NCBI GenBank assembly: GCA_946535455.1
Contig: CAMNDO010000037.1
Location: forward strand, 1-6,437
Length of the DNA: 6,437 nucleotides
Direction of reading: 5' to 3'
Source of the DNA: an uncultured Caryophanales bacterium
Lineage (GTDB): Bacteria; Bacillota_I; Bacilli_A; RF39; UBA660
Part shown: positions 1-6,146 of the stretch, one piece after another
How positions within the stretch are numbered: position 1 is the first letter of the stretch
How the letters are laid out: each line of letters opens with the position of its first letter
Program-made: the position numbers and the translations under genes
Notes under the pieces: generated by a model
Told to the model about the DNA's origin: nothing
What the model saw: the letters and a program-made list of their open reading frames with translations, nothing else
Database searches by the model: none

Positions 1-279
1 AAAAGCATCAATTCCACAATCCACTACTTTCTGAATATAGTCTTCTACTCCATCCATATCTTCATTATGAAAAACAATATTTAATGTTAAATACACTTTT
101 TTTCCACGTTCATGTGCAAAAGAACAACCTTCTCGAATTTCTTCCAAAGTAAAGTTTTTCGCATTGGCACGTAAACCATACTTTTCTCCTCCTATGTAAA
201 CAGCATCTGCTCCATATAAAAGAGTTACTTTTAATCTTTCTAAATCTCCTGCAGGAGACAACAACTCAATTCTTTTCAT
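1..279 (-). CDS. trhP2: U32 family protein, tRNA U34 hydroxylase TrhP2-like (YrrO), partial
   Basis: The first 93 residues of a U32 'peptidase' family protein; the gene continues beyond the left window edge (B. subtilis YrrO is about 420 residues, from memory). The product begins MKRIELLSPAGDLERLK, followed by YGADAVYIGGEKYGLRANA at about residues 22-40, the classic N-terminal strand and glycine-rich loop of the U32 TIM barrel. By family knowledge, TrhP proteins are not peptidases but hydroxylate uridine 34 of tRNA to ho5U with prephenate as cofactor. The ATG at 277-279 is preceded by AGGTGA at 286-291, which lies inside the end of the upstream U32 gene. The two reading frames overlap by 14 bp, so translational coupling is likely. 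It is last in the visible operon. The catalytic cysteine region lies outside the window, so activity cannot be judged here. Confidence 0.9.
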   Translation of the reverse strand, partial: MKRIELLSPAGDLERLKVTLLYGADAVYIGGEKYGLRANAKNFTLEEIREGCSFAHERGKKVYLTLNIVFHNEDMDGVEDYIQKVVDCGIDAF

Positions 280-1126
280 GTTTCTTCACCTGATATATGG
301 TTTTTTGAAAGAAAAAGTTTGTAGAATTTCCTAACTTTTGATACTTTTTGACATAAGAAGAATCTTTACATTCTCCATCTATATACTCTTTTGTATCTTT
401 TAATAATTCTTCAAAATCATCTTCTAAACCATATTCTTTCATATAAATATAAGAACAATTTTTTTGATATAAAGAAGAAATAACAGAAGTACCATTCGTT
501 ACTTGATCCAAAAAGAAATGGGTTCCTAACGCATCTTCTTGTAATTGATAAGATTGATTCGAAACGGATTCTAAAATATTTAAATTACTTTTCTTCTCTT
601 TTTTCATATCTTGATAATAGTGTGTTAAAAGCTTTCTTTTGGAAAAAGCAACAGAAGGTTTACTCACAACTTCTACAATAGAAGAAATCTTACTTTTCTC
701 TAATATCTCTAGTATTTCTTCTAATGTAATCTCTTTTCCCAACAAAGCATACTCTACTCCCTTATCATAATAATAATCACAAGTACGATAGTTATTCACC
801 ATATGAGTTTGTGCCCATACCAAAGGAACACTTAACTGAAGTTCTTTTTTGATTTGTAGAAAAGCCAAATCATAAAATAAAATACCTTGAATGGGATAAG
901 CATCTAGTGTTTGTAAAATCTCTTTTAGTTCTTCGATATCATCATTCCATAAATTTTTATTGATTTTAATAAAAACTTCTTTTTCTGTATTTTGAACAAT
1001 CGAAAGAATTTCTTCTAATGAATAAGAATAAACACTTTCTACTGCATATCCTCTAAGAGGTAAAACAATTCCATCTACAAAATCAAAAGAATCTTTTTTT
1101 CTAGAATATTCTGCTAATAACTTCAT
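266..1126 (-). CDS. trhP1: U32 family protein, TrhP1-like (YrrN)
   Basis: A 286-residue divergent U32 family protein, somewhat shorter than B. subtilis YrrN (about 300 residues). By family and position it is the partner of TrhP2 in making 5-hydroxyuridine at tRNA position 34. Family-like features are QTHMVNNYRTCDYY at about 106-119, the GKEITLEEI stretch at 130-138, FSKRKLLTHYY at 161-171, and a C-terminus ending FFFQKTIYQVK. The HG-x-x-C stretch that normally precedes the SKR...Y motif is replaced by VVSKPSVA, and only three cysteines (116, 224, 253) occur in the whole protein, none in the usual U32 arrangement. A degenerate, perhaps structural, subunit is therefore possible. The start ATG at 1124-1126 has AGAGGTGG three to four bases upstream. 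It follows trmR after 48 bp and overlaps the next U32 gene. Assignment rests on weak family motifs plus very strong synteny. Confidence 0.8.
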   Translation of the reverse strand: MKLLAEYSRKKDSFDFVDGIVLPLRGYAVESVYSYSLEEILSIVQNTEKEVFIKINKNLWNDDIEELKEILQTLDAYPIQGILFYDLAFLQIKKELQLSVPLVWAQTHMVNNYRTCDYYYDKGVEYALLGKEITLEEILEILEKSKISSIVEVVSKPSVAFSKRKLLTHYYQDMKKEKKSNLNILESVSNQSYQLQEDALGTHFFLDQVTNGTSVISSLYQKNCSYIYMKEYGLEDDFEELLKDTKEYIDGECKDSSYVKKYQKLGNSTNFFFQKTIYQVKKHEKN

Positions 1127-1174
1127 AGGCCACCTCTTGTCATATTATATCTCAACAAAACAAAAAAAGAAAGA

Positions 1175-1771
1175 TTACCCTTCTCTTTTTCGACTCACTG
1201 CTAATCCATCTCCATATGGATAAAATGTTGTGATGTAACCTGGATGGTTTTCTAAAAACACCTTGTATTCTTTAATCTTACGAACCAAACCTCTTAAATT
1301 ACGAGAAGGAATGGTTTCTTCTTTTTGATCAACCAATCCATGAAATTGCATATTATCGGTTAAAATGGTTCCTCCTGGTTTTAAATATTTTTCAAACTTT
1401 TCAAAAAAGGCTTTGTTTTGTGCTTTCGCCGCATCGATAAAAATAAAATCATATTCTTCTTCTAAAGTAACATCAAAAGCATCTTTGAAAATAAGAGAAA
1501 TTCTCTCTTCCAACTGTAATTTTTTAATATTTTGTAATGCTTCTAAATATCTTTTCTCATCTCTTTCAATGGTAGTAACCGTAATATTTTCATTGACACT
1601 ACACATCATAATGGCAGAATACCCTACTGCTGTTCCAACCTCTAGGATACGCAAAACATGATTCTCTTTTAAATAATTTAATAAAAAACGCAAGGCATCA
1701 TCTTGAATAATAGGAACATCATCTTTTAATGCTTTTTCTTTCATCTCTTGTATCTTATTTTGATTCTCCAT
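1175..1771 (-). CDS. trmR: tRNA 5-hydroxyuridine methyltransferase TrmR (YrrM), class I SAM O-methyltransferase
   Basis: A 198-residue member of the caffeoyl-CoA/catechol O-methyltransferase-like family 3 fold. In Bacillus, TrmR methylates ho5U34 of tRNA to mo5U34 with S-adenosylmethionine. The SAM-binding motif I is ILEVGTAVGYSA at residues 42-53, with the acidic residue E69 of TTIERD after strand 2. FIDAAKAQ at 111-118 and LTDN at 137-140 supply the expected divalent-metal ligands D113, D139 and N140, which match the Asp-Asp-Asn triad of the B. subtilis enzyme at a constant offset of about 20 residues (from memory). The protein is about 20 residues shorter than B. subtilis YrrM, mainly at the N-terminus. 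The ATG at 1769-1771 is preceded by TAGGAG, which uses the mltG stop codon; the gap is 9 bp. The next two genes make its substrate, so the whole pathway is adjacent. Confidence 0.93.
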   Translation of the reverse strand: MENQNKIQEMKEKALKDDVPIIQDDALRFLLNYLKENHVLRILEVGTAVGYSAIMMCSVNENITVTTIERDEKRYLEALQNIKKLQLEERISLIFKDAFDVTLEEEYDFIFIDAAKAQNKAFFEKFEKYLKPGGTILTDNMQFHGLVDQKEETIPSRNLRGLVRKIKEYKVFLENHPGYITTFYPYGDGLAVSRKREG

Positions 1772-1780
1772 AAAGAACTC

Positions 1781-2845
1781 CTACCATATCCAATTTCCAG
1801 CTGCTTTAATTTCTTGTACTTTTTGATTATGTTCTTGATTGGTTTTCGTATAATAGATTTTTCCATGTTTATCCGCAACAAAGAAGAAATAATCATTTTT
1901 CGTTGGAGAAACACTCGCTTCGATGCTAGAAACACTAGGATTACAAATAGGCCCTACTGGCATCTTTCCAATCATCGTCGTACTTCTTGTATTATACGCA
2001 TTGACACTTGCGAATTCTTCTGTTGTTAAATCTCGTTTCATATCCTTTTGTAATCCATAATAGGTGGTAACATCACTACCCATATTCATGGAAGAAGAAA
2101 GTCTATTTTCAAAAATCCCTACAATCATTTTTCGATTCTCTGTCGTAGTTCCTTCTAACTCTGCAATGGAAGCCATTGTCATATAATAATGAACATCTTT
2201 ACTCATCAAATCCTTATAAGGAAATAAATTCTTTTCTGTCTGCTTTAATAATGTATCGATAATCGATTCAATCGAAACATCTTTACTATCAAAGAAATGA
2301 GTTTCTGGTGCCAAATATCCTTCTAAAGGATAATAAATATTAGGATTTAGAATAGAATCTGTTAAAAACCAATACTTGGCAATTAAAGTTTGTAAATAAG
2401 TCGTATCCTTCATCAAAGCAATCACTTCTTCATAGGTATGATTGGTACCATTCGCAATCACTTTTGCATAATCCGTTATTCTTTCCCCTTCTTTAAATGT
2501 TAATTGAATTTGATTCGGATTATAGGTACTACCCTTTTCTAAAGAAGCAATCACTTCTTGTAAATTCATACTTTTTTTGAATAAATAAGTAGAAGCTTTT
2601 AAAGAAGATACTTTTTGTACTTTCACGACTAGTTTAAACATATTTTCACTTCGAATAATATGATTTTCTTTCAATATTTTCCCAATTTGAGTCGTACTAC
2701 TTCCAGAAGGAATGACAACTTCTATTTCCTTTGTATCTTTAGAATCTACAGGACTCGATAAATAAAAGAAAGTGCCCCCAATTCCAATCAATAAAATTGC
2801 TAAAATCAACAAAAGAAAAGGAACAAATTTTGGTTTCCATTTCAT
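1781..2845 (-). CDS. mltG: Endolytic murein transglycosylase MltG (YceG/YrrL family)
   Basis: A 354-residue membrane-anchored lytic transglycosylase that cuts nascent glycan strands and so helps set peptidoglycan chain length, acting outside the membrane near the elongation or division machinery. Residues 1-6 are basic, and one transmembrane helix spans about 7-29. A LysM-like region follows (IEVVIPSGSSTTQIGKILKE, 41-60), then LEGYLAPET at 174-182. The catalytic segment is MASIAELEG at 224-232, with E229 aligned to the catalytic glutamate of E. coli MltG (ASIVEKE). Further signatures are FENRL (245-249), GSDVTTYYGL (256-265), AYNTR (283-287), MPVGPICNP (295-303) and EHN (338-340). I place the start at ATG 2843-2845; an in-frame TTG at 2858-2860 would add five residues but overlaps the ribosome site. 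IAELEG is a little unusual against the common VEKE, but the key Glu is kept. Confidence 0.95.
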   Translation of the reverse strand: MKWKPKFVPFLLLILAILLIGIGGTFFYLSSPVDSKDTKEIEVVIPSGSSTTQIGKILKENHIIRSENMFKLVVKVQKVSSLKASTYLFKKSMNLQEVIASLEKGSTYNPNQIQLTFKEGERITDYAKVIANGTNHTYEEVIALMKDTTYLQTLIAKYWFLTDSILNPNIYYPLEGYLAPETHFFDSKDVSIESIIDTLLKQTEKNLFPYKDLMSKDVHYYMTMASIAELEGTTTENRKMIVGIFENRLSSSMNMGSDVTTYYGLQKDMKRDLTTEEFASVNAYNTRSTTMIGKMPVGPICNPSVSSIEASVSPTKNDYFFFVADKHGKIYYTKTNQEHNQKVQEIKAAGNWIW

Positions 2846-2853
2846 AATTACTA

Positions 2854-2858
2854 CCTCC
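2854..2858 (-). promoter_or_regulatory. Ribosome binding site that decides the mltG start
   Basis: GGAGG on the minus strand, eight bases before ATG 2843-2845. The alternative TTG start at 2858-2860 would overlap the first base of this site and has no Shine-Dalgarno sequence of its own (only a T-rich run upstream). This makes MKWKPKF the likely N-terminus, with the transmembrane helix starting soon after. Confidence 0.85.
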
Positions 2859-2871
2859 AAAAAAAGAAAGG

Positions 2872-3159
2872 CTATTGCCCATTACTTTCTTTTTTATTTT
2901 TAATTTCTTCTTGTAATGTTTCTAAAATTGTCTCAATGACTTTCCATTCTTGGTCTGTGGTAATGGCTTCTAATTTACTTTGAGGATCTTCTGGATCATA
3001 AATAGACGCATACACTTGCGTATTTCCTTTCTCATCTTTTGTATTATCTGTATACACAATATAACTCTTTTTCGTTTCATCATTTTCAAAGGTAAATAAC
3101 ACATCATAAATAATTTCATTTCCATTTTCATCAATCATAGAAAACGTATTCTTTTTCAT
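2872..3159 (-). CDS. DUF1292 family protein (YrzB-like)
   Basis: A 95-residue acidic, soluble protein of the DUF1292 family, found almost always between ruvX and mltG or nearby in Bacillota. Its molecular role is not established. Family-like features are the opening F-x-M-x-D-E-N-G-N-E pattern (6-15), the strand-rich middle LFTFENDETKKSYIVYTD (21-38) and YASIYDPED (50-58), and a C-terminal helix with WKVIETILETLQEE (72-85). No cysteine, signal peptide or membrane segment is seen. The ATG at 3157-3159 overlaps the ruvX stop by four bases (ATGA), and its AGGAGG site lies inside the last ruvX codons, a textbook coupling arrangement. A 26-bp gap separates it from mltG. Family assignment is based on the sequence pattern plus conserved position. 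Confidence 0.88.
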   Translation of the reverse strand: MKKNTFSMIDENGNEIIYDVLFTFENDETKKSYIVYTDNTKDEKGNTQVYASIYDPEDPQSKLEAITTDQEWKVIETILETLQEEIKNKKESNGQ

Positions 3160-3575
3160 GAACCATTCCTCCTATCTAAATAATTCTGTAAAATGATAGT
3201 AGCCGCCATCGCATCCACCACATTTTTTCTTTTCTTACGGGACATATCTCCCTCTATTAAAATATCATGTGCACTTTTTGTACTTAATCTTTCATCTTGT
3301 AAATAAACAGGTACCGATATTTTTTCTTCTAATTTTTTTTGAAACGAAAGACTTAATTCTCCTTTCGGTCCAATCGTATTATTCATATTTTTAGGAAATC
3401 CTAAAACAATACTTTCGATTTGCAATTCCAAAACAAGAGTCTTTACTTGATCCACTAAAGAATCATAATCCTCTTCATGTCGAATCACAGTGTATGGAGA
3501 AGCAATCAAACCACTAGGATCACTCAAGGCAACACCTAACGTTCTACTTCCCAAATCTAATCCCAATGCTCTCAT
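3156..3575 (-). CDS. ruvX: Holliday junction resolvase-like protein RuvX/YqgF, 16S rRNA-processing nuclease
   Basis: A 139-residue protein with an RNase H-like fold, the usual length for the family. By family knowledge it takes part in 5' maturation of 16S rRNA; an older annotation as a Holliday junction resolvase persists. The N-terminus ALGLDLGSRTLGVALSD (3-19) holds the first catalytic aspartate D7. LGFPKNMNNTIG (58-69) is the conserved loop after strand 4, DERLST (94-99) carries E95, and KKRKNVVDAMAA (114-125) carries D121. All three acidic catalytic positions are therefore intact. The start is ATG 3573-3575, just two bases after the ireB stop. The nearest purine-rich site, GAGGGAG inside ireB, is about 14 bases away, farther than usual, so translation probably depends on ribosomes finishing ireB. 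The gene overlaps the following DUF1292 gene by four bases. Confidence 0.96.
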   Translation of the reverse strand: MRALGLDLGSRTLGVALSDPSGLIASPYTVIRHEEDYDSLVDQVKTLVLELQIESIVLGFPKNMNNTIGPKGELSLSFQKKLEEKISVPVYLQDERLSTKSAHDILIEGDMSRKKRKNVVDAMAATIILQNYLDRRNGS

Positions 3576-3577
3576 GA

Positions 3578-3823
3578 TTACTTTTGAAACTCCCTCAATA
3601 AGATTTCTACGATTTTTGCACGATCAATTTCTTGAATTCGACTTCTCGCATCTTTATAACTAGAAATATATCCAGGATCTCCACTAATCAAATAACCTAC
3701 AATTTGATTGGTTGGATTATATCCTCTTTCTTCTAAAGAAGCATATACTTCATCTAAAATCTTTTTTGTAAGTTCCATATCAATTTCTTGAACATCAAAT
3801 AAACTAGTTTGTTCTTGTGACAT
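3578..3823 (-). CDS. ireB: IreB family regulatory phosphoprotein (UPF0297, YrzL)
   Basis: An 81-residue small soluble protein with the hallmark segment RGYNPTNQIVGYLISGDPGYISSYKDAR at about 33-60 (key residues G34, N36, P37, Q40, G43, G48, D49, P50), which identifies UPF0297/IreB. In Enterococcus faecalis, IreB is a substrate of the Ser/Thr kinase IreK and lowers intrinsic cephalosporin resistance; the phosphorylated threonines lie near the N-terminus. Here T6 and S7 are the only hydroxyl residues near the N-terminus apart from S2, so they are candidate sites by inference only. The ATG at 3821-3823 follows a GTGAGGTG site. It opens the seven-gene cluster behind a plausible promoter at 3849-3877. 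In many relatives alaS precedes this gene; here an unknown gene does. Confidence 0.95.
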   Translation of the reverse strand: MSQEQTSLFDVQEIDMELTKKILDEVYASLEERGYNPTNQIVGYLISGDPGYISSYKDARSRIQEIDRAKIVEILLREFQK

Positions 3824-3848
3824 AAAAGCACCTCACTATCTTATCATC

Positions 3849-3877
3849 ATTTTATCAAACCTACTTTAGAAACACAA
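3849..3877 (-). promoter_or_regulatory. Candidate sigma-A promoter for the ireB-to-trhP2 operon
   Basis: On the minus strand TTGTGT (3872-3877) is followed after exactly 17 bases by TAAAAT (3849-3854). A TGA directly precedes the -10 box and forms an extended -10 (TGATAAAAT). The predicted transcript would start near 3842 and leave a leader of about 20 bases that contains the GTGAGGTG ribosome site. The -10 matches the consensus at five of six positions; the -35 matches at only three. No clear terminator separates it from the gene upstream, so read-through from the rhomboid transcript is also possible. Confidence 0.55.
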
Positions 3878-3879
3878 TA

Positions 3880-4917
3880 TCATTTATGAGTTCCATGCAT
3901 TTTTCTTTTGACTTTATCCGCAAGTACAATTTGATTGATTTTTAATACAGGAAAAATCGAAACATTATGCATATGTGGAATCTTCATCAAAGAAAGTTTT
4001 TGTTTGGCTTCTTCGGATAATCCAAAAATTTCATCATCATCTAATACATGAAGAATTTCATATCGTATCATTTCCAAAGGACATCGAAAATCTGGATTCA
4101 ATTTCAATAATTGTTTGACTCTAGGAAAAGAATCTCTCTTCATCGATATCATTAACATCTCATAAACATAAGGCTCCATCAAAACAATTTCCTCTACCGA
4201 AAATGAACGAAAGATTTCTAAATTCATAGGAAATGTTAAATGAAATGTAGGATACTCTGTAATCAATTGTTTGGCTTTTATGACATCTTGTTCATGGAAA
4301 TGACTTGGTAACGATGCCAACAATTGTCTTTGAGAAAGACTTAATTCTAGTAAAAAATCTTTTCCAAACTGCTCTAAATTCTTCTTCGTTACAAGATTTC
4401 CATATTGATTATTTCCATATGGTACTTGTAATAAAGTAGAATCAGTACAAATTAAATCTCGATAATCTTGATAAAACTTTAATTTCTCTTCTTCTGGTAA
4501 TTTACGAACACTATCATAAAATAGTTTCATATTACAATTGTAATCGGATAAAAGAGTCAAATACTCTTCTTCTGAAAACAAAGAAGAAAATTCTTTATCT
4601 AAAACAAAAAGTCCCATATTAATATATTGATTCGTAAAAGGATAATGTTCTTCCTTTAATCTCTCGTATAATTTTTCATTATCCTTTGCCATAGCATAAT
4701 ACTCATAAACATAAGGAATCAAAGCAGGATCTTTAATTTTAGGTCTCGTATGATTTTGAAAACTTGGAAGATATTCCTCTTCTATTTCTAATTTTTCTAA
4801 CATAGGTATGATTCTTTGATCCAATTCTTCTCTTTTTTCTGCAGGAATCACTTGATGATTTAATTTTAAAATATCATGAATGGATTCTAATAAATCTTCT
4901 TGTAATTGTTTTTCCAT
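3880..4917 (-). CDS. Hypothetical protein, helical, cotranscribed with rhomboid protease
   Basis: A 345-residue protein I do not recognise. It has no signal peptide and no convincing transmembrane segment, so a cytosolic location is inferred. It appears mostly alpha-helical, with charged and leucine-rich stretches such as EKLEIEEEYL (41-50), YEYYAMAKDNEKLYERLKEE (70-89), LSLSQRQLLASL (192-203) and FSVEEIVLMEPYVYEML (at about 243-259). Several segments of similar character (acidic start, then hydrophobic helix) suggest a helical-repeat or adaptor architecture, but I see no exact repeat. No nuclease, ATPase, methyltransferase or zinc-binding motif is evident. The start ATG at 4915-4917 has an excellent AGGAGG site only four bases upstream, formed partly from the rhomboid stop region (8-bp gap). 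Cotranscription with the rhomboid gene is very likely, and a functional link is an inference. Base composition looks like that of its neighbours. Confidence 0.85.
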   Translation of the reverse strand: MEKQLQEDLLESIHDILKLNHQVIPAEKREELDQRIIPMLEKLEIEEEYLPSFQNHTRPKIKDPALIPYVYEYYAMAKDNEKLYERLKEEHYPFTNQYINMGLFVLDKEFSSLFSEEEYLTLLSDYNCNMKLFYDSVRKLPEEEKLKFYQDYRDLICTDSTLLQVPYGNNQYGNLVTKKNLEQFGKDFLLELSLSQRQLLASLPSHFHEQDVIKAKQLITEYPTFHLTFPMNLEIFRSFSVEEIVLMEPYVYEMLMISMKRDSFPRVKQLLKLNPDFRCPLEMIRYEILHVLDDDEIFGLSEEAKQKLSLMKIPHMHNVSIFPVLKINQIVLADKVKRKMHGTHK

Positions 4918-4925
4918 AAATCCTC

Positions 4926-6077
4926 CTATGCACTATATACAAAAGCAAAATAAACAATAAATGCGGTAAATAAAAGTAACATAATCCATCCATTGATTTT
5001 TTCAAACCCAGTAGATTTATCTTTTACTCCTAATGCTCTTGTGACTAAAACTCCCCCAATTAATCCTCCAATATGTGCAAAATTATCAATTCCTGGTGAT
5101 AAGAATCCGATTAGTAAATTTAATCCAATCAAAGGAAGAATTTGTGTTTTTACGACATTTCCTAAATAAACACGATAATAATATCCAAAACACACCAATG
5201 CTCCCATTAAACCAAAAATAGCACCACTAGCACCAATAGAAGCCACTCCTCCTCCAAAAATCATAGAGAAAAATGCCCCCATCACTCCAGAAAAGAAATA
5301 GATGATAACAAATTTGACTCTTCCTAGCACATTCTCAATTTGACTACCAATCACATATAATGCATAGCAGTTAAATAATAAATGCATAATATTTCCGTGT
5401 AAGAATAATCCACTCAATAATCGATAATATTCTCCTGCACGAACACTAGGTCCATGAATACAAAATTCACGAATCACATCACCATATTGATTTAATAAAA
5501 TTGGAACTAGATAAAAAATAATATTCACAATAATCAAAAACCACGTTAAGTAAGCTCCTTTATTTTGAAATACTTTTTCTAATCGAGTTGCATCTTCTCT
5601 ATTATGCTTATTAATATCACTTGTGATTTTCGCAAATAATTCAATTCCTTCTTCACTATATTTCATTTTTTGATCTAAATCCGGAAAGATTTCATGAATT
5701 AATTCACTCTTATGAATATCGTCTTCATCATGAACATTAATGGCCATTAGTTTCGGATCTTCATTAATTTCTTTTGTAACATTTTCTCCCATATCTAAAA
5801 AAATACTCATCACATTCATATCCCATGAAAATGTTTTTTTCTTAATCTTTTTTACAATTCTTCTTGTTTTAAACAAATCAAAAGAAAACTGTTCATCATT
5901 ATGAATATAGTTAGAAACAATACGAACTACTTTGCAATCTTCTTCTAAATTCTCTAACCATATTTCATTCTCAACCCCTTGTAGAATAATAGGATTATAA
6001 TTTTTCTCTGTAATGAAATAATGCAAAAGTTTCATCGTTAAAACATTTTTATTGTCTAGCATAATTTCTGTTTCCAT
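4926..6077 (-). CDS. Rhomboid family intramembrane serine protease with N-terminal cytosolic domain (YqgP/GluP-like, no TPR tail)
   Basis: A 383-residue polytopic membrane protease that cleaves substrates within or near their transmembrane segments. The catalytic dyad is intact: S284 in GASGAIFG (282-289) and H335 in NFAHIGG (332-338). HGNIMHLLFN (227-236) supplies the conserved His and Asn of the second helix. Hydrophobic helices lie at about 177-196, 228-245, 254-275, 281-299, 310-326, 332-348 and 363-381, a six-plus-one layout with the last helix after the His helix. Residues 1-175 form a soluble domain, which includes an acidic and His-rich stretch at 116-129. The arrangement resembles B. 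subtilis YqgP (GluP), whose cytosolic N-domain is reported to sense divalent metal ions, but the C-terminal TPR domain of YqgP is absent. The ATG at 6075-6077 has AGGAGG six bases upstream. An internal ATG at codon 6 lacks such a site. Confidence 0.93.
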   Translation of the reverse strand: METEIMLDNKNVLTMKLLHYFITEKNYNPIILQGVENEIWLENLEEDCKVVRIVSNYIHNDEQFSFDLFKTRRIVKKIKKKTFSWDMNVMSIFLDMGENVTKEINEDPKLMAINVHDEDDIHKSELIHEIFPDLDQKMKYSEEGIELFAKITSDINKHNREDATRLEKVFQNKGAYLTWFLIIVNIIFYLVPILLNQYGDVIREFCIHGPSVRAGEYYRLLSGLFLHGNIMHLLFNCYALYVIGSQIENVLGRVKFVIIYFFSGVMGAFFSMIFGGGVASIGASGAIFGLMGALVCFGYYYRVYLGNVVKTQILPLIGLNLLIGFLSPGIDNFAHIGGLIGGVLVTRALGVKDKSTGFEKINGWIMLLLFTAFIVYFAFVYSA

Positions 6078-6101
6078 AAATTTCCTCCTAAAACACTAAT
6101 A

Positions 6102-6113
6102 ATATTATAATAT
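6102..6113. promoter_or_regulatory. Face-to-face -10 boxes in a 12-bp palindrome between the rhomboid gene and tspO
   Basis: The perfect palindrome ATATTATAATAT lies in the 69-bp gap between the divergent genes. It contains TATAAT on the plus strand (6106-6111, toward tspO) and TATAAT on the minus strand (6104-6109, toward the rhomboid gene). The only -35 candidates are weak: TTTTCT at 17-bp spacing for the rhomboid direction, and nothing clear for tspO. A second rhomboid-side option is TTGTAT (6119-6124) with TATTAG (6096-6101) at 17 bp. If both TATAAT boxes work, the two promoters cannot be occupied by polymerase at once. Confidence 0.45.
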
Positions 6114-6146
6114 AAAACATACAATAAGAAAAGAGGAGATGATAAA

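Noticed and set aside
1144..1149. TATAAT on the minus strand between trmR and the TrhP1-like gene, a possible internal promoter.
   Set aside because: The predicted start would fall at or inside the AGAGGTGG ribosome site, leaving almost no leader, and no -35 box is found at 16-18 bp. AT-rich chance match is more likely.
1365..1661. Open frame of 98 codons on the plus strand.
   Set aside because: It lies wholly antisense inside trmR, whose product has clear family motifs, and it has no ribosome site or recognisable protein pattern.
1741..1935. Open frame of 64 codons on the minus strand across the trmR/mltG junction.
   Set aside because: It overlaps the conserved ends of both genes in another frame and has a basic, low-complexity composition typical of a shadow frame.
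1748..2029. Open frame of 93 codons on the plus strand.
   Set aside because: It is antisense to the conserved C-terminal part of MltG and has no ribosome site.
2846..2860. Upstream TTG start for MltG adding five residues.
   Set aside because: The TTG overlaps the GGAGG site that serves the downstream ATG at ideal spacing.
3824..3879. Possible rho-independent terminator after the 345-residue protein gene.
   Set aside because: No stable GC-containing inverted repeat followed by a T run on the minus strand is visible; a promoter fits better.
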